Assembly: GCA_910592205.1 (NCBI GenBank)
Contig: CAJVPJ010000903.1
Span: 1-14,749 of the forward strand
DNA: 14,749 bases
Direction: 5' to 3'
Origin: Paraglomus occultum
Lineage: Eukaryota; Glomeromycota; Glomeromycetes; Paraglomerales; Paraglomeraceae
Positions 1-11,000 of this stretch are shown piece by piece. The notes under the pieces are model-generated. The model was not told where the DNA came from. It saw only the letters and a program-made list of their open reading frames with translations, and did not search any database. The translations under genes and the position numbers were made by a program. How positions within the stretch are numbered: the stretch's first letter is position 1; each line of letters begins with the position of its first letter.

Positions 1-705
<705 letters not shown>

Positions 706-1204
706 TGTGCACGTAGAGAGAGATGTGTACTGACTTACGATTGCCGTTACGTATTTTTATTATTTTTATGTGTTACTTTTAAATGAATACGTCACAATAT
801 GATAATCACCTGACAACGTGCAGATTAGATTGTAACCTCCAAAATTGATTAAATACAGTACGTTTAATGAAGTGACAAAAACGGATGACCTTTTGATACT
901 TATTCTTGGTTTTACGCGATTATTTATTCTAAGTTATAGTCAAATCTTTGTAAAATAGGAGTTTTTTTGTTACAGCAAGCTGATGTGATGAATCAGATAA
1001 ACGAGTCAGTTGATAAAATCTTTCTCTGCAGTCAAAACAAAACAAACCCTATTATGTATTTTCCATGTCAGGCGCAGAAATATTCTCATTGCGTGACGAC
1101 TGCCAGCTGACGTCTTAAAAAAAATAGAAGAATTTAGGAATCACTTCGAAAACGTCAGAAATTACTTGGTGACGGATGTATAATTACGTAATCATAGTAA
1201 AAAA
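706..1204. promoter_or_regulatory. Upstream region of the proteasome gene with clustered TGACG / TTACGTAA sites
   Basis: This is non-coding DNA directly upstream (minus strand) of the proteasome start codon. Read toward that gene, a short CT-rich stretch sits just before the ATG. A TACGTCA site is at 788-794. Five further bZIP/CREB-like cores fall within about 100 bp: TGACG 1094-1098, TGACGTC 1108-1114, CGTCA 1153-1157, TGACG 1170-1174 and the palindrome TTACGTAA 1184-1191. Such cores are known binding sites for ATF/CREB and AP-1 type fungal bZIP proteins. Use here is inference. If the candidate gene at 1205 is real, the region would be a shared divergent promoter; if not, it belongs to the proteasome gene alone. 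No clear TATA box was assigned. Confidence 0.45.
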
Positions 1205-1466
1205 ATGCTTCGATGGGAAACCAAATTAACCATTGATATTAATATAACTGTTGCTACAGCCGTGAAGAATTTTTTCGAAAACCATGCTGAAATTTATGGA
1301 TACCAAGTCCTGGTAGAAATGTTAACCGAATTACTCAATCGCTTACACTCTTGTCAGCTGCAAAGAGTTACAAGTGATGGCGGTAGGTACGCAGTTTTGT
1401 TTTTTGTTGATAACATCTTACTATCGCGTTTTAGGCATTTGTTTACTGACACCAAATCGACAGTAA
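1205..1466 (+). CDS. Possible small two-exon gene, function unknown
   Basis: The ATG at 1205 opens a frame that runs unspliced to 1471 (88 codons). A more gene-like model removes a 52-nt GT-AG intron at 1383-1434 (donor GTAGGT, acceptor TTTTAG). It joins G|GC in phase and stops at TAA 1464-1466, giving 69 residues. The product starts MLRWETKLTIDINITVATAV, continues with a probably helical stretch (residues 20-55, containing LVEMLTELLNRLH) and ends TSDGGICLLTPNRQ. I see no signal peptide or membrane segment and recognise no family. The only loose resemblance is to the Gly-Gly segment of PHAX-type RNA-binding domains, too weak to name it. Support comes from the bZIP-like site cluster just upstream and an AATAAA at 1472-1477, though that lies very close to the stop. 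It may equally be a truncated remnant or chance. Confidence 0.3.
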
Positions 1467-1719
1467 TTTAAAATAAACCAATTTACAGACTGTCTTTACG
1501 CTCATTTTAATTTTACAACTTGTTAATATTAATATTGAGTCTTTTTGAAGCAAAACGTTTGCAATGCAAAGAAATTTAAAACAAAAAAACTTGGCGTTTT
1601 TTTACGTTTTGTGAGCCTTATGTTTCATATTTCGTAAAAATGGTCAATTTATCGATCTGACCAAACACAAAAATCATCTACTGAACAACGTCGTCGCCAA
1701 ATTAAAATAAATAACATAA
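1467..1719. other. AT-rich spacer before the transposon relic
   Basis: No gene is supported here. The stretch separates the candidate gene at 1205 from the first recognisable transposase codons. It should contain the 5' end of the transposon relic, but I could not find a terminal inverted repeat that matches the other side. Confidence 0.5.
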
Positions 1720-2210
1720 TTACTTCATAATGATTTGAAGACTACGTTGGGTACAAAATACCCAGAGGCAGACGTTAGTGAGTGCACTATTCGTTGAAGC
1801 CTTAATAAGCTTGGTTTTGCTTCAGTTCTACCACGTAAAGTGTCCATTTTAACGCAGCAAATGAAATCCACCTGGACACGTAATTACTCGCATTACAATT
1901 GGGAATAAATATAAAGTAATTTTTTCTGACAACTACAATCCAATGTTTGGCAATACAACCCGTGCATGGTCACGCGCAAACAACTTATTCTTTTAAAGCT
2001 CACATTTGGGCTGCAATTAACATTAAGGGAAAAATCGGGATGCACATATTCACAAAGAATCTACATCGCCATTTGCATTGGAAATTCTCAACAATTATTT
2101 ATATGATAATGCTGATAACTTGCTGAGTTACAACAGAATATTTCAGCAGGATAATGATCCAAAACATAGTTTAAACTGAATCTAATTGAAGGCCTTAGAT
2201 GTTTTAAAGA
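1720..2210 (+). mobile_element. Degenerate Tc1/mariner (DDE) transposase relic
   Basis: Three forward frames together spell a Tc1/mariner transposase. Positions 1723-1905 read LHNDLKTTLGTKYPEADVSE and then a helix-turn-helix-like SLNKLGFASVLPRKV, with an in-frame TGA at 1795-1797. From 1913 in another frame comes KVIFSDNYNPMFGNTTRAW, the block holding the first catalytic Asp (GAC 1928-1930). From 2007 in a third frame comes WAAINIKGKIGMHIFTKNL. The frame then returns to EILNNYLYDNADNLL and RIFQQDNDPKHS, with the second Asp at 2150-2152. LNLIEGLRCFKELT in yet another frame matches the family's LNPIENLW block, with the third acidic residue as GAA 2188-2190. The second Asp to Glu spacing is only 38 nt, against about 105 nt in D34E elements, so around 20-25 codons are deleted. 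Frameshifts, stops and this deletion make it non-functional. Terminal repeats and target-site duplications were not found. Confidence 0.85.
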
Positions 2211-2215
2211 ATTGA

Positions 2216-2353
2216 CATGATAATAATAAACAAAAGCAAGAATTATTGGATAAAATTCAAAGACTTGAAAGTGAGGTTAAATTCTTAAGAAAACAGCAGA
2301 CTCAACACGTTGCTCAAATTAAAGTTAAAGAAACAAGAGATAATCCTGATTAA
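2216..2353 (+). pseudogene. Coiled-coil-like open segment after the transposase relic, origin unknown
   Basis: Forty-five sense codons run uninterrupted from 2216 (just after a TGA) to TAA at 2351-2353. The translation is polar and helical, with hydrophobic residues in heptad spacing: ELLDKIQRLESEVKFLRKQQ is a textbook coiled-coil pattern, and the end reads VKETRDNPD. There is no ATG at its start. Reading further upstream in the same frame gives LKALDVLKN between stops (TAA 2183-2185 and TGA 2213-2215), so the coil may once have been longer. It could be the tail of the adjacent transposon, a captured host exon, or part of an older gene the transposon landed in. Tc1 transposases do not normally end in such a coil, so the second and third options are worth testing. 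No protein family is recognised. Confidence 0.35.
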
Positions 2354-2877
2354 AAGTAAAGAAGTAATTTAAATTCATAAGTGGTTTTTCTTAATTTTAA
2401 AAGTATATGGAGCAATTTTTTCTCCTTAAGCTTTCTTCAAAATACTTCTAATGGGTGCTATAATTCTTGGGTGCTGTGGTGGCTTTAATGTAGATTAACA
2501 AGTCCATAAGTTATGAATGAGCACCATTATTGCTTTTCAAAATGTCATCAGTCACACTGGTCAATTTTACAACCACATCATAATCAGCCTCTCATTTATA
2601 AAATGTTCACTTTGTCTGGTTTTGTTGCAGCATGCCCCAAATAAAGGCTTACACAATTAAATTAGAAATATGTAATATGATGCATTTTTTATAATTACGT
2701 ATTGTATAAATTAATGTAATGTGTTATTCATGGTAATGAGTCAGAGAGCAACAGAATTAGATAAAGTAATGTTTTGCCACATGAATCTAAAATGCTAACA
2801 TAGATATTACTGGAAGATTGACCATCATTGCACTGCAACCAGATATTCAAAAATTATTCTAAATTATTAATAATAAA
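2354..2877. other. AT-rich non-coding spacer between two transposon fragments
   Basis: No open frame of note is present. A partial direct repeat sits at about 2454-2476 (GGGTGCTATAATTCTT followed by GGGTGCTGT). It might be debris of a transposon end, but no inverted partner was found. Confidence 0.4.
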
Positions 2878-3108
2878 TTAGTTCTTGATTACCACTCTGA
2901 CAGCATCTAGCATTGAGGGCATGATTAATACTTTTGAAATGCTCTGCCATCCTCCTTTATAAATTCTCAATATTTCAGAATATTCTCAATTGCTACATAA
3001 TTTATTGATAACCATACCAGCATTGTTCTTGCAGGTAATCTCACTAATATGCTTGGAATTATTGTCGGTTTTGTAATATTGTCCTGGACGATGTTGAGCG
3101 GTATACTA
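2878..3108 (-). pseudogene. Probable second Tc1-like transposase fragment (C-terminal part)
   Basis: Reading the minus strand from 3096, one frame stays open for 36 codons, has a TGA at 2988-2986, continues for 35 more and ends at TAA 2880-2878. The first part contains YYKTDNNSKHISEITCKNNA, which parallels the FQQDNDxKHTSKIT block around the second catalytic Asp of Tc1-like transposases. The last part contains GGWQSISKVLIMPSMLDAVR, which parallels the C-terminal W-x-x-I...LI-x-SMPRRL-x-AVI tail. The segment between (the SPDLNPIENLW block with the third acidic residue) is missing or unrecognisable. It is antisense to the relic at 1720-2210 and differs from it in the overlapping DNDPKH block, so it is either an independent insertion or an inverted piece. 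The match is from memory of family motifs and is weaker than for the first relic. Confidence 0.42.
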
Positions 3109-3790
3109 GTGCATCAACTAGCTCAGCATTTTAAACATTATTTTTTACAACTGTTAACAATGTAATTTTTTCCCAACTATCAAAAGATTAAGATATCTAC
3201 TTCAGCTTAGAATATGTTTGCTTAATGCTCAACTTTAAACCAGAACTTTATTTTCACTGCTATCCTATATCCTACCTAGTATAATCTAATTACTAGCCAC
3301 AGTTTCTAATATTAAATTCCATTATATTTAGTTATTATTCCCTCCGTACTCGAACTCCTCCTCTGATGGCACACGTAAATAGAACTTACATATCAAAATC
3401 TGAATTAATATTAAAATAATAATAGCAATTAAAATGTTAAATAATTAACACTAATACAATTTTCCTGAAAAGTAGCAATGATAAGGAACATTTTGCATGT
3501 TATGCGAGTACAATCATTAATGTTCATTCAGATCAATTGTGTATTGTCTTTAATAACTTTGATCGATATCTCTTGGGTTGAAGCTAAAGTGATACAAGAA
3601 ATTACAAGATTAATTTTACTGTATTATAAAAGAAATCAAAAAATGTCTGACATAATTTTTCCAGTATGCAACCTCGTGCATTATGCGGAAGGAGAGCACA
3701 TTAAATGTTAATACTTTACTTGCACGTGGATGCTTAAACGTATACGAATATAATTGAAGCTATATTAATCTGTCAAAAAAAAAACGACAC

Positions 3791-3820
3791 CACCATTAAC
3801 CACCATTAACCGCCATTAAC
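3791..3820. repeat. Three tandem copies of a 10-bp unit (CACCATTAAC)
   Basis: Two perfect units (3791-3800 and 3801-3810) are followed by one with a single change (CGCCATTAAC, 3811-3820). The array follows a run of A. It is not a canonical telomere repeat, and no gene adjoins it. Confidence 0.85.
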
Positions 3821-4019
3821 CCACGGTTAGTCTTCACTCAACGCACATGTATATCCACATTAATACAAACTTATCTAAGGGTTTGTATCGTTATGCAAAA
3901 TAGTAAAGTTGGTACAAGACAATTGATTGGATTTAGCATATCAATGTGCGCCTACTCTACTGTTACCTCGCGTGGCGTGGAAGCGAACTTTTAAGTAATT
4001 GTCTCGTGACTGAAATTTG

Positions 4020-4055
4020 ATCATATGACGTTAAATGTCTCTACAATCATATGAC
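4020..4055. repeat. Paired ATCATATGAC direct repeats with palindromic cores
   Basis: The 10-mer occurs at 4020-4029 and 4046-4055, a 26-bp offset of about two and a half helical turns. Each copy contains the 8-bp palindrome TCATATGA. This could be a pair of protein-binding sites, but no adjoining gene supports that, and chance is possible in AT-rich DNA. Confidence 0.4.
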
Positions 4056-4915
4056 TTTACTGCGTTTCAAGTAGAAACAAACTAGCAGACTTTTTTTTTG
4101 ATTCTCGTGGAAAAAAATATATGTTTGTGTAAGATTAATGTAAATACGAACAAAAGAAATGAATGAGAAAGATATTCAGGTAGCGTGAAGATCGAATGTA
4201 AAGGATGAATGTGGGGTTTGAGATTGGAAACTCATCAGGATTGGACAACGCTCATTCTGATACATTAAAACCAATAATCATGAAGTTCATTTAGACAAAA
4301 TCAATTAATGGTAAATGACTTGAGAATCCCAATGGGCGCAAACAAATGTATTTCCATATCTGTCAGTCATGCGATGGACAAAAAAAAAAAGAGAAACTAC
4401 TAACGACAATCTTCTATGATTCTGAGACCAGCGGTTCTATGCCTTTTGTCGATCGCCGAGGAGTGGGAGGGGGGGGGAGTTGGAGGCTAAGTTTTGTGGC
4501 TATGTCATATGTATTGACAAATATGTGGAAATGGCACTTTTTAATTCACAAAAATCATTGCATTCGACGACAGTTCACAAGATATAAGGTTTATTTGCAA
4601 TAAATGCTAGTGTTTCAGAGCAATCGGATGCATAGAACAAAAGATGCAATATGGGGGATGATGGGTGTGGGCATACATGTAGGCATATGATCGTTATTGC
4701 TGTATCACACAAATTCTTGTTGTTCTTTTGGGGATTAGTGATGTTGACTGCGCATAGATTCAATTCTGTTCTTGGGATGTTCTTGTGCGTATTGGCAGTT
4801 GTCATACAAAAGAAGGTTTGTTTCGCTAATGAGTTGGGTTCCGATCATTTGTGACTTGCATCGACGCTTGTTATTCTGAGTTTTGGTTATGTGTATAAAG
4901 TGCATCAATCCTTAC

Positions 4916-5102
4916 CCCCGTTTCCCGTCCCTGCATAGAATCTTGTTTCTAAAAAAGTTTCCCAAATGTTGCTCCAATGTATGCCTTCGTGATTGGCATG
5001 GATTAAATTCTCCTCTTGTATGACAGTGAAATGATGTCTGGCATCATTATTCCGAACTTTCCGATAGTCCGGCATTTGTATTGCTCCAGCCACTCCAGCA
5101 GT
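4916..5102 (-). other. Exon-like island with flanking splice signals, product unknown
   Basis: On the minus strand a 187-nt open segment is bounded by strong splice signals. The upstream side has a pyrimidine-containing tract ending TTTTGTAACAG directly before 5102. The downstream side has GTAAGG starting at 4915. The open frame begins right after a TAA that sits inside the presumed intron and ends shortly beyond the donor (TGA), as expected for a true internal exon. It would give 62 codons, phase 0 at entry and phase 1 at exit, beginning TAGVAGAIQMPDYRKVRNND and including NHEGIHWSNIWETFLETRFY. Its base composition is less AT-rich than its surroundings. I recognise no family. A possible upstream donor GTAAGT lies around 5250-5257 on the same strand, but I could not build a frame-consistent upstream exon, nor a downstream one. 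It may be a relic exon or chance. Confidence 0.25.
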
Positions 5103-8000
5103 CTGTTACAAAAGATGTTGGTATGTAAACGGCTGAATTTTCAAGCGGAAACTTGATGGAAATACAACATTTGTTTTGACACGTAAACAAAGATGCATCA
5201 ACCACATAACGTAATGTCGCAAGAAATAAGATAGAGAAACGACTTACTAAACGGGTGGCGTGTTACGTACTAGAGTCTGTGATTAAGGATCTTTGTGTTC
5301 GTCTCCACATTGCATCTGTGCTTTCGTTGTCCACACTTTACTCACACGCTGTTCCAAAAAAGTAATAGCGTAACGGCAGTTTAATGAGAACAGTGGTTAC
5401 GATTGTGGGGTTGCTTAGCTAATCATAGTTAAATCTATTAATAGTGCTTTTAAAGGATATTTTATATAATAAATGCTTACCCCAATAGGTTTCGAGTTGC
5501 TTATCAAAGGTCTACAGCCAGGCTTAATCAACGGTCGTGTTGACAAACTGCGTAAATTGATGTTGGAATCGAGAATAACAAGTCAACGGTCGACACAAAC
5601 AACAGCTCAAGTACCTGCATATCCCTTAATCATTGCAAGCGATAACTTTTGTATGGTGTACATCTGTGAGATGGGCTTGTACAAGGTCATGCAGAGGTTA
5701 GTTTGACATCAAAATATAGTTACAATTAATTAATTGAGTTTATTAGATAATGGCTCGGTTTCAGAATAGACTAGACTCTGTGGCTTGATGAATCTAATTG
5801 GTGTTTCATTTTGTTACGTGATCTTTGAGTACATTTTTGGACCTTTCCTATTCTGCAAATAAGATTAAGATATGGGTGATATGGTTTGATTTGGTGGGAT
5901 TAACGTGGGATTACCCAATACATCTTATTGAATTTGTTCACAATCTCGACAAACCATTCATATTCTGAAAAACGAACGTGCGGCCATTGAATGTCCCAAC
6001 TCATTTAGTGACGTTTATCATTCTATCCTATTACAGTATGCGAATTCTCCTGCAGAAAATGTAGCGATTTGACGTCATAACGTTTCCTCCAACGAGGATC
6101 TGCAGGAAAACATTGTACAGAAGCATATGGAAATAACGCGACTAATGTGCTGCATCAGTGTAATATTACACATATACATGTTGGACACTTTAGAGTCGTA
6201 TCGAGGTCATCGATCGCTTATTAGAGTTCATTACATAATAAATGAATTACCAAAAAATTAATCAACGGAGTAAAAAAGAATAGCTCCCAAACAGTTGTAC
6301 AAATTTGTGCATAAAAATGAATGAAAATGCTGGCACATAGATGCGGCGAATAGAGTATTATTGCTATTATTAGCTAAACCATATCTATTGTTCCTACAAA
6401 ACAAGGATGACGCTGCAACAAAGAAACGACGTAGGAACATCTATCTCTCATATCGCACACGATCGTTATATCAAACGATATCCGCACCTCGAATCGATCC
6501 TTATTTTTCTATTCCACAAACACGTAGCATATAACGCAGCAGTAATAAACAGTCGAATCACTATCGGCAATTTTTTTTTACTATATTCTATTATTATTAG
6601 CCCATACTTTTACGGTCGATTCAAATTGGATCAGCGAGAATGCCAAGGCTATATACATGTCCTCAAGACAGACTTCTTGGCGTTTGTGTTCTACATATGT
6701 TAGCTGCTAATTGGAATGACCTTCGACCAATCTGACTATTGCTGTATGTTTGCTGACGTTACGAATGTGAGTGATTTTCGTGCGGTATCTGTTTGTCGAT
6801 TATTTCTGGAAAGTCCGTATCTTAATTTGTAATAATTAATATCACGTTCTCACATGGAACAACGCAGCGAAATGTATCGTTGACATGTAGAAGATATGGA
6901 CCATGACAAATATAACACTGATTCTACGTTCAAAATCTGTCTTTTTTAATAAGCTATAATTACGTAGAACACATCTTGCATGGTAAATAATCGTTGTATC
7001 TTTTCCTTCGTCCACAATCTATCCGCTTTAATCTATGCACTAAGCGAGAATTAGCCTTGTGCATATATTATGCTAAAAGTCCTGCGAAAGTTAAATAATA
7101 TGCAATGTAAGGTTTGAGAAATGATAATATTATGACAATAATTACAGTTGACACTTCGCATCTACACTACACAAATCGGATTTACGCTAGCCAACTTTCA
7201 TTCATTCCCTGCTCATTCTCATGTATTATCCCACATAAATCCTTTATTCTCCCTATTCTATTCAAGACAATAAAGCTTGTTCTCGGCATTTATTGTTATC
7301 CCATTTTCTAGTGTCTTGAGGAATATAATTCAAGGGCATCTTAAATAAGTTAGATAAGGTATTTAACATCGCTCCCACTGGTCCGATGTCGAATGTTGGT
7401 TTCCTGTGGGGAGGGGGGAGGGGTGAAGCAAGTCATGCAGCATGCAGCTGGTTGCATTGTCCTCATATAACCATATCTTTATCTATGTTGTACAACTTAT
7501 CGATTCCATCACCTGCCCTCTTCTCCCATTGGTACCAAATGACAATAACTTCCCTTTCGCTTCATTCGGAGATGACAAAAGTACCCACGTTGATCCTCAT
7601 TCAGATAAACTTGAAGGGAAAAAATTCTCGTAGATGAGTTTGATATCTAGTTTCACTATCTTTTCAATATGGTAAGCAGAGTTGGCATCAACAGTTAAGC
7701 ATAAATCATCACCCACCATCAAAAGAAGGAATTGTTATTGATATCAGACGTTACAATTAACGTTAGTTCAAAAACTTTTATCACTATACCTGATTCCTTG
7801 TCCGTTAATGGATTTACTATTCCACGTTGTTGATTATCAGAGTTAAAAATAGTCCAACCTATATTGTTAATACCAACCCGCTGTCATTGCATCGCATAAC
7901 AGAGAAGAATTAAACACAATCAGCAATGACATTCAACTTTAAAGCATGACAAATAAAATATACACAATTAATACTGCTAACTGCTAGGTACGGTCATTTA
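5103..8000. other. Long AT-rich intergenic stretch, first part
   Basis: No recognisable gene. Open frames exist at 5473-5706 (77 codons, ATG; contains GFELLIKGLQPGLINGRVDK and is followed by a donor-like GTTAGT at 5699), 6407-6703 (98 codons), 7114-7311 and 7386-7637. None shows a known motif, and attempts to extend them by splicing meet stops. A G-rich tract at 7408-7423 (4, 6 and 4 G separated by single A) and a near-inverted pair built on CTGCAGGA at about 6049-6110 are the only structured spots noticed. Confidence 0.5.
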
Positions 8001-11000
8001 TTACGTCAACTCTGACAATTACCAATGAATCAACCATCCCCTTTCTTCATTCATGTGTGATTCTCTGACATCATAGACTGACGCACAGCATACATTCTCA
8101 CACACGCGTCGTGTATGTAAAACTCTACTATGAATGTTCGAATCCCCCCCCTTGCCAGTCAGTGTTCATGTCGATTAATTAACGATGAAACCAGATCTGC
8201 AATAGGATAGAATGTTGAAATTACCCAACGCTGTGATACCGTAACCCAAACAGCAAAACAGTAACCTAACAACTTATTAAACAATTTATTAGTTAAAATG
8301 CATTTCGGATGAATATTTTAACATGGTTGACTGTTTTAGTCTTAGCGTATCGTGTTTCTTTGAATTTCGATCGGGTATTTGCATGTTGGTGCGCATGTAA
8401 ACAAATGCGGAGCATCTATCAAGCGTGTGATGATGCACCTGAAACTGTAATGGTGCGAGAAAATTTATTCTTATTAATAAAGTTACTAAATTAGGATACA
8501 CTAGTACTCGTATGCTAAGTCAATACATATATAGTCGAGACAAAATTTTATATAACGTTTACACACTCGTTAGACTATTGGCGTGATTTTGGTTATTTAA
8601 ACTTGATCATCTTAATCTAGATATCGTGGCGTGCTTATATAAGCTATCATTACACAATCTATACAGATTTGACATAATTTAAGATGTCTGAAAACGTCTT
8701 TTATCGTACAATGGTCGATATAACAAAAACTTGTCTGTACAAGAGGACGTACAAATTCTAGTTAATCAATTTTAACAACACGAATTCACACACACGTTGT
8801 ATTCATCTTTCGCATTGCGCTAATTAATCGCCTATGAACAATACATTGTGACGCGTCAGTTCGTATTCAATGAAAAACTGCGCGTCAGTATCTATTAAAA
8901 ATATTCTTGAGCGTTAAAATGTTTGTTGGTATTCGTCCAATTATGAAGTAATAGTAACACATAATCTACTTGATGTCACAACCTTACACTACTTACGGAA
9001 ATACGGGCCAAGCAGCTTGCCGATGCAAGAATATCGAATCTTCTCAATTCTTTCAAAAAAAAAACAAACAACAATCCAAGTTCTAAACCCACACTCATCC
9101 CCCTTAATAATGCGCCATAAGGCATCCGATCATACAGGAGTCAGTAAAAGCCGAGGGTCAGAAGTGCTTACGCCAAGTACAACCATACGTAACAAACATA
9201 TACCGCTTAGCTTAGTTATCAGAAAAAAAACGTGTAATACGCTAAATGGAACAAAATAAATCGATAACGTACTTGAATTGAGATTGGTCTATCGATTAAT
9301 AATAGATAATGCGTGCTCGCCGCTGCGCTATCAGAATTTAAACATGAGGATACTCAAAAATTGTATAAACCAATTCTGGTAACATATTATCTGATATCAA
9401 ACCAAAATTTTTATAGAAAATAAAAAAGCTTAAAGCTTTTCTTTTCTTTTTTTACGTTAAAGTTTTGTGACTGCATCTTTGTCAGTCTGTTACTGGTTTA
9501 AAAAAATCGTATGATTTATAATAGATGCATTGATAGTAACCGTTTTCGTGTAAATTTGTTAGTTAAACTATCCTATACCATATTTAATTGATGCACATGA
9601 AAGGCGCACTATTTTCAGCTACAGATATCACATGTATAAAAAAAGAAGCTAACGATACGGTTACAAACGAAACATATGTTATGCTTCATTGCGTCGTTAG
9701 ACGTAATATTGGCATTGATAAAGTATCTGATAGTAATTGACTATGACTTTTTGTAATACGCTCGACTTTACACATTTTTCTAAATAATATCTCATATTAA
9801 ATTAATCGGTTCTCCATACGGCAATTAATATCGTAACCGTATAGAGATTTTGTGTTACTATTGTTATTATTATGGTTTGACACGAAAGAATGTATGTTAC
9901 ACATAAAACCCAGACTAGCATTGCGCAGAAGTAATAATTTCCACCACACATCCGATGGGCACTTCGAAATCGATGATTATATGGCTAATCATATGTGTGA
10001 ATCATGTTTAATATATAGTCATGTTTGAATTAAGTTATTTGCTTTACATCTATTACCTTTGATCAGTAGTTACATTGTTCCAGTATCGCATTCTTACTAT
10101 TCTCTTTTGTCTGCTGTAAGCACGTGTTGATACTCCACTTTGAACTCTGATCACAAAGATACGCCCCCCATCGATTGTGATAACTTACGTTATCGCATTA
10201 CGCTTTGTCATTCTATTGTTCTTAATGTGTTACTTATCAGAATGAAATCTATTACCATTTTTTGTTATCATAGCTGAATATGAAAATCGGTTACCCTGGC
10301 AATTGAATAATCTTAGTGTACATTAGCGAATATGTTTGAACGCTTATCGCAGATTAGGCGTTGCTGGGCTCATGCTATCCATGTAGCCTAATTCAAATAA
10401 TATGAAATTCCGATTGTATTTTAATTATACCATAACCATAGCGATGTGATAGAAATATTTCTCTTTTAATCGTTTGCAGTACGAACTGATTTCCTTCCTT
10501 GAAAACTGATGGCTTTTATGTGCAACTTTGTGTGTGAAAGGGTATTGATAATAGCCTATATTGCTCACACACGTTCTCACTCAACACCATGTATAGAATA
10601 ATTAATTAGATGTCGAATGACGCAAATGTTCTATACTAGAAACATTAAGCGTTTGCTAATAATACGCACAATAGAATGTGTATAAGCACGCAGTCCATAA
10701 TAATTGGATGCAAATATGCAATACCCAGTCCAATACACATATCCCCGTCTCAAAGAAGCTCTCACAATCATCCGCTTTAAATTCAAAAACCCAATTATGT
10801 AGTCACAAAGAAGGCTTGAGCAGGTTCAGGGACTGGTCGGGGAAAGTTGTTTAACAAAATATATACAGAATGTAATAATAACAAACAAACGTCCTATTAA
10901 GTAATTGAATGTAAAAAGAGTAAGCATTTAATAATTGATTTTAGACTCTAACCATAACTATCCATATTAATTGAATCAGCTGATGATATCGTATCATGCT

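Larger units (their letters stand above)
3109..4915. other. AT-rich intergenic DNA, no recognisable gene
   Basis: The longest forward frame is 3478-3711 (77 codons, ATG, hydrophobic near the N-terminus, no family recognised). I treat it as unproven, because AT-rich DNA of this length gives such frames by chance. Frames at 4346-4603 and 4651-4854 (plus) and 4575-4805 (minus) overlap one another and look like noise. Structural landmarks are a run of nine G at 4469-4477 beside GGGA, the 10-bp tandem repeat at 3791-3820, and two copies of ATCATATGAC (4020-4029 and 4046-4055), each holding the palindrome TCATATGA. Confidence 0.5.

Noticed and set aside
2464-2485. GGGTGCTGTGG resembling the 3' end of fungal 5S rRNA
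   Set aside because: None of the internal 5S control-region sequence is present upstream.
1471-2640. Terminal inverted repeats for the plus-strand Tc1/mariner relic
   Set aside because: Candidate ends (ACAGACTGTC near 1485, GGTGCTGTGGTGGC near 2470, a shared TTTTACAAC) are unpaired or in direct orientation, so no ends were assigned.
4575-4854. Opposing frames with membrane-like composition
   Set aside because: Both strands are open at once in T/G-rich DNA and there is no independent evidence for either.
5473-5706. 77-codon plus-strand frame as a spliced gene
   Set aside because: The donor at 5699 can be joined to nearby acceptors, but each meets a stop within a few codons, and the peptide matches nothing known.
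6258-6703. Overlapping frames on opposite strands (60 codons minus, 98 codons plus)
   Set aside because: Neither has a motif, a homologue I recognise or splice support.
7386-7637. Two overlapping plus-strand frames (83 and 63 codons)
   Set aside because: No family motif was found. The second ends in a plausible polar stretch, but without splice or promoter support it is not callable.
8130-8165. TTCGAAT beside a run of C, resembling a tRNA T-loop
   Set aside because: The flanking bases cannot form the five-pair T stem, and no D arm or anticodon arm fits upstream or on the other strand.
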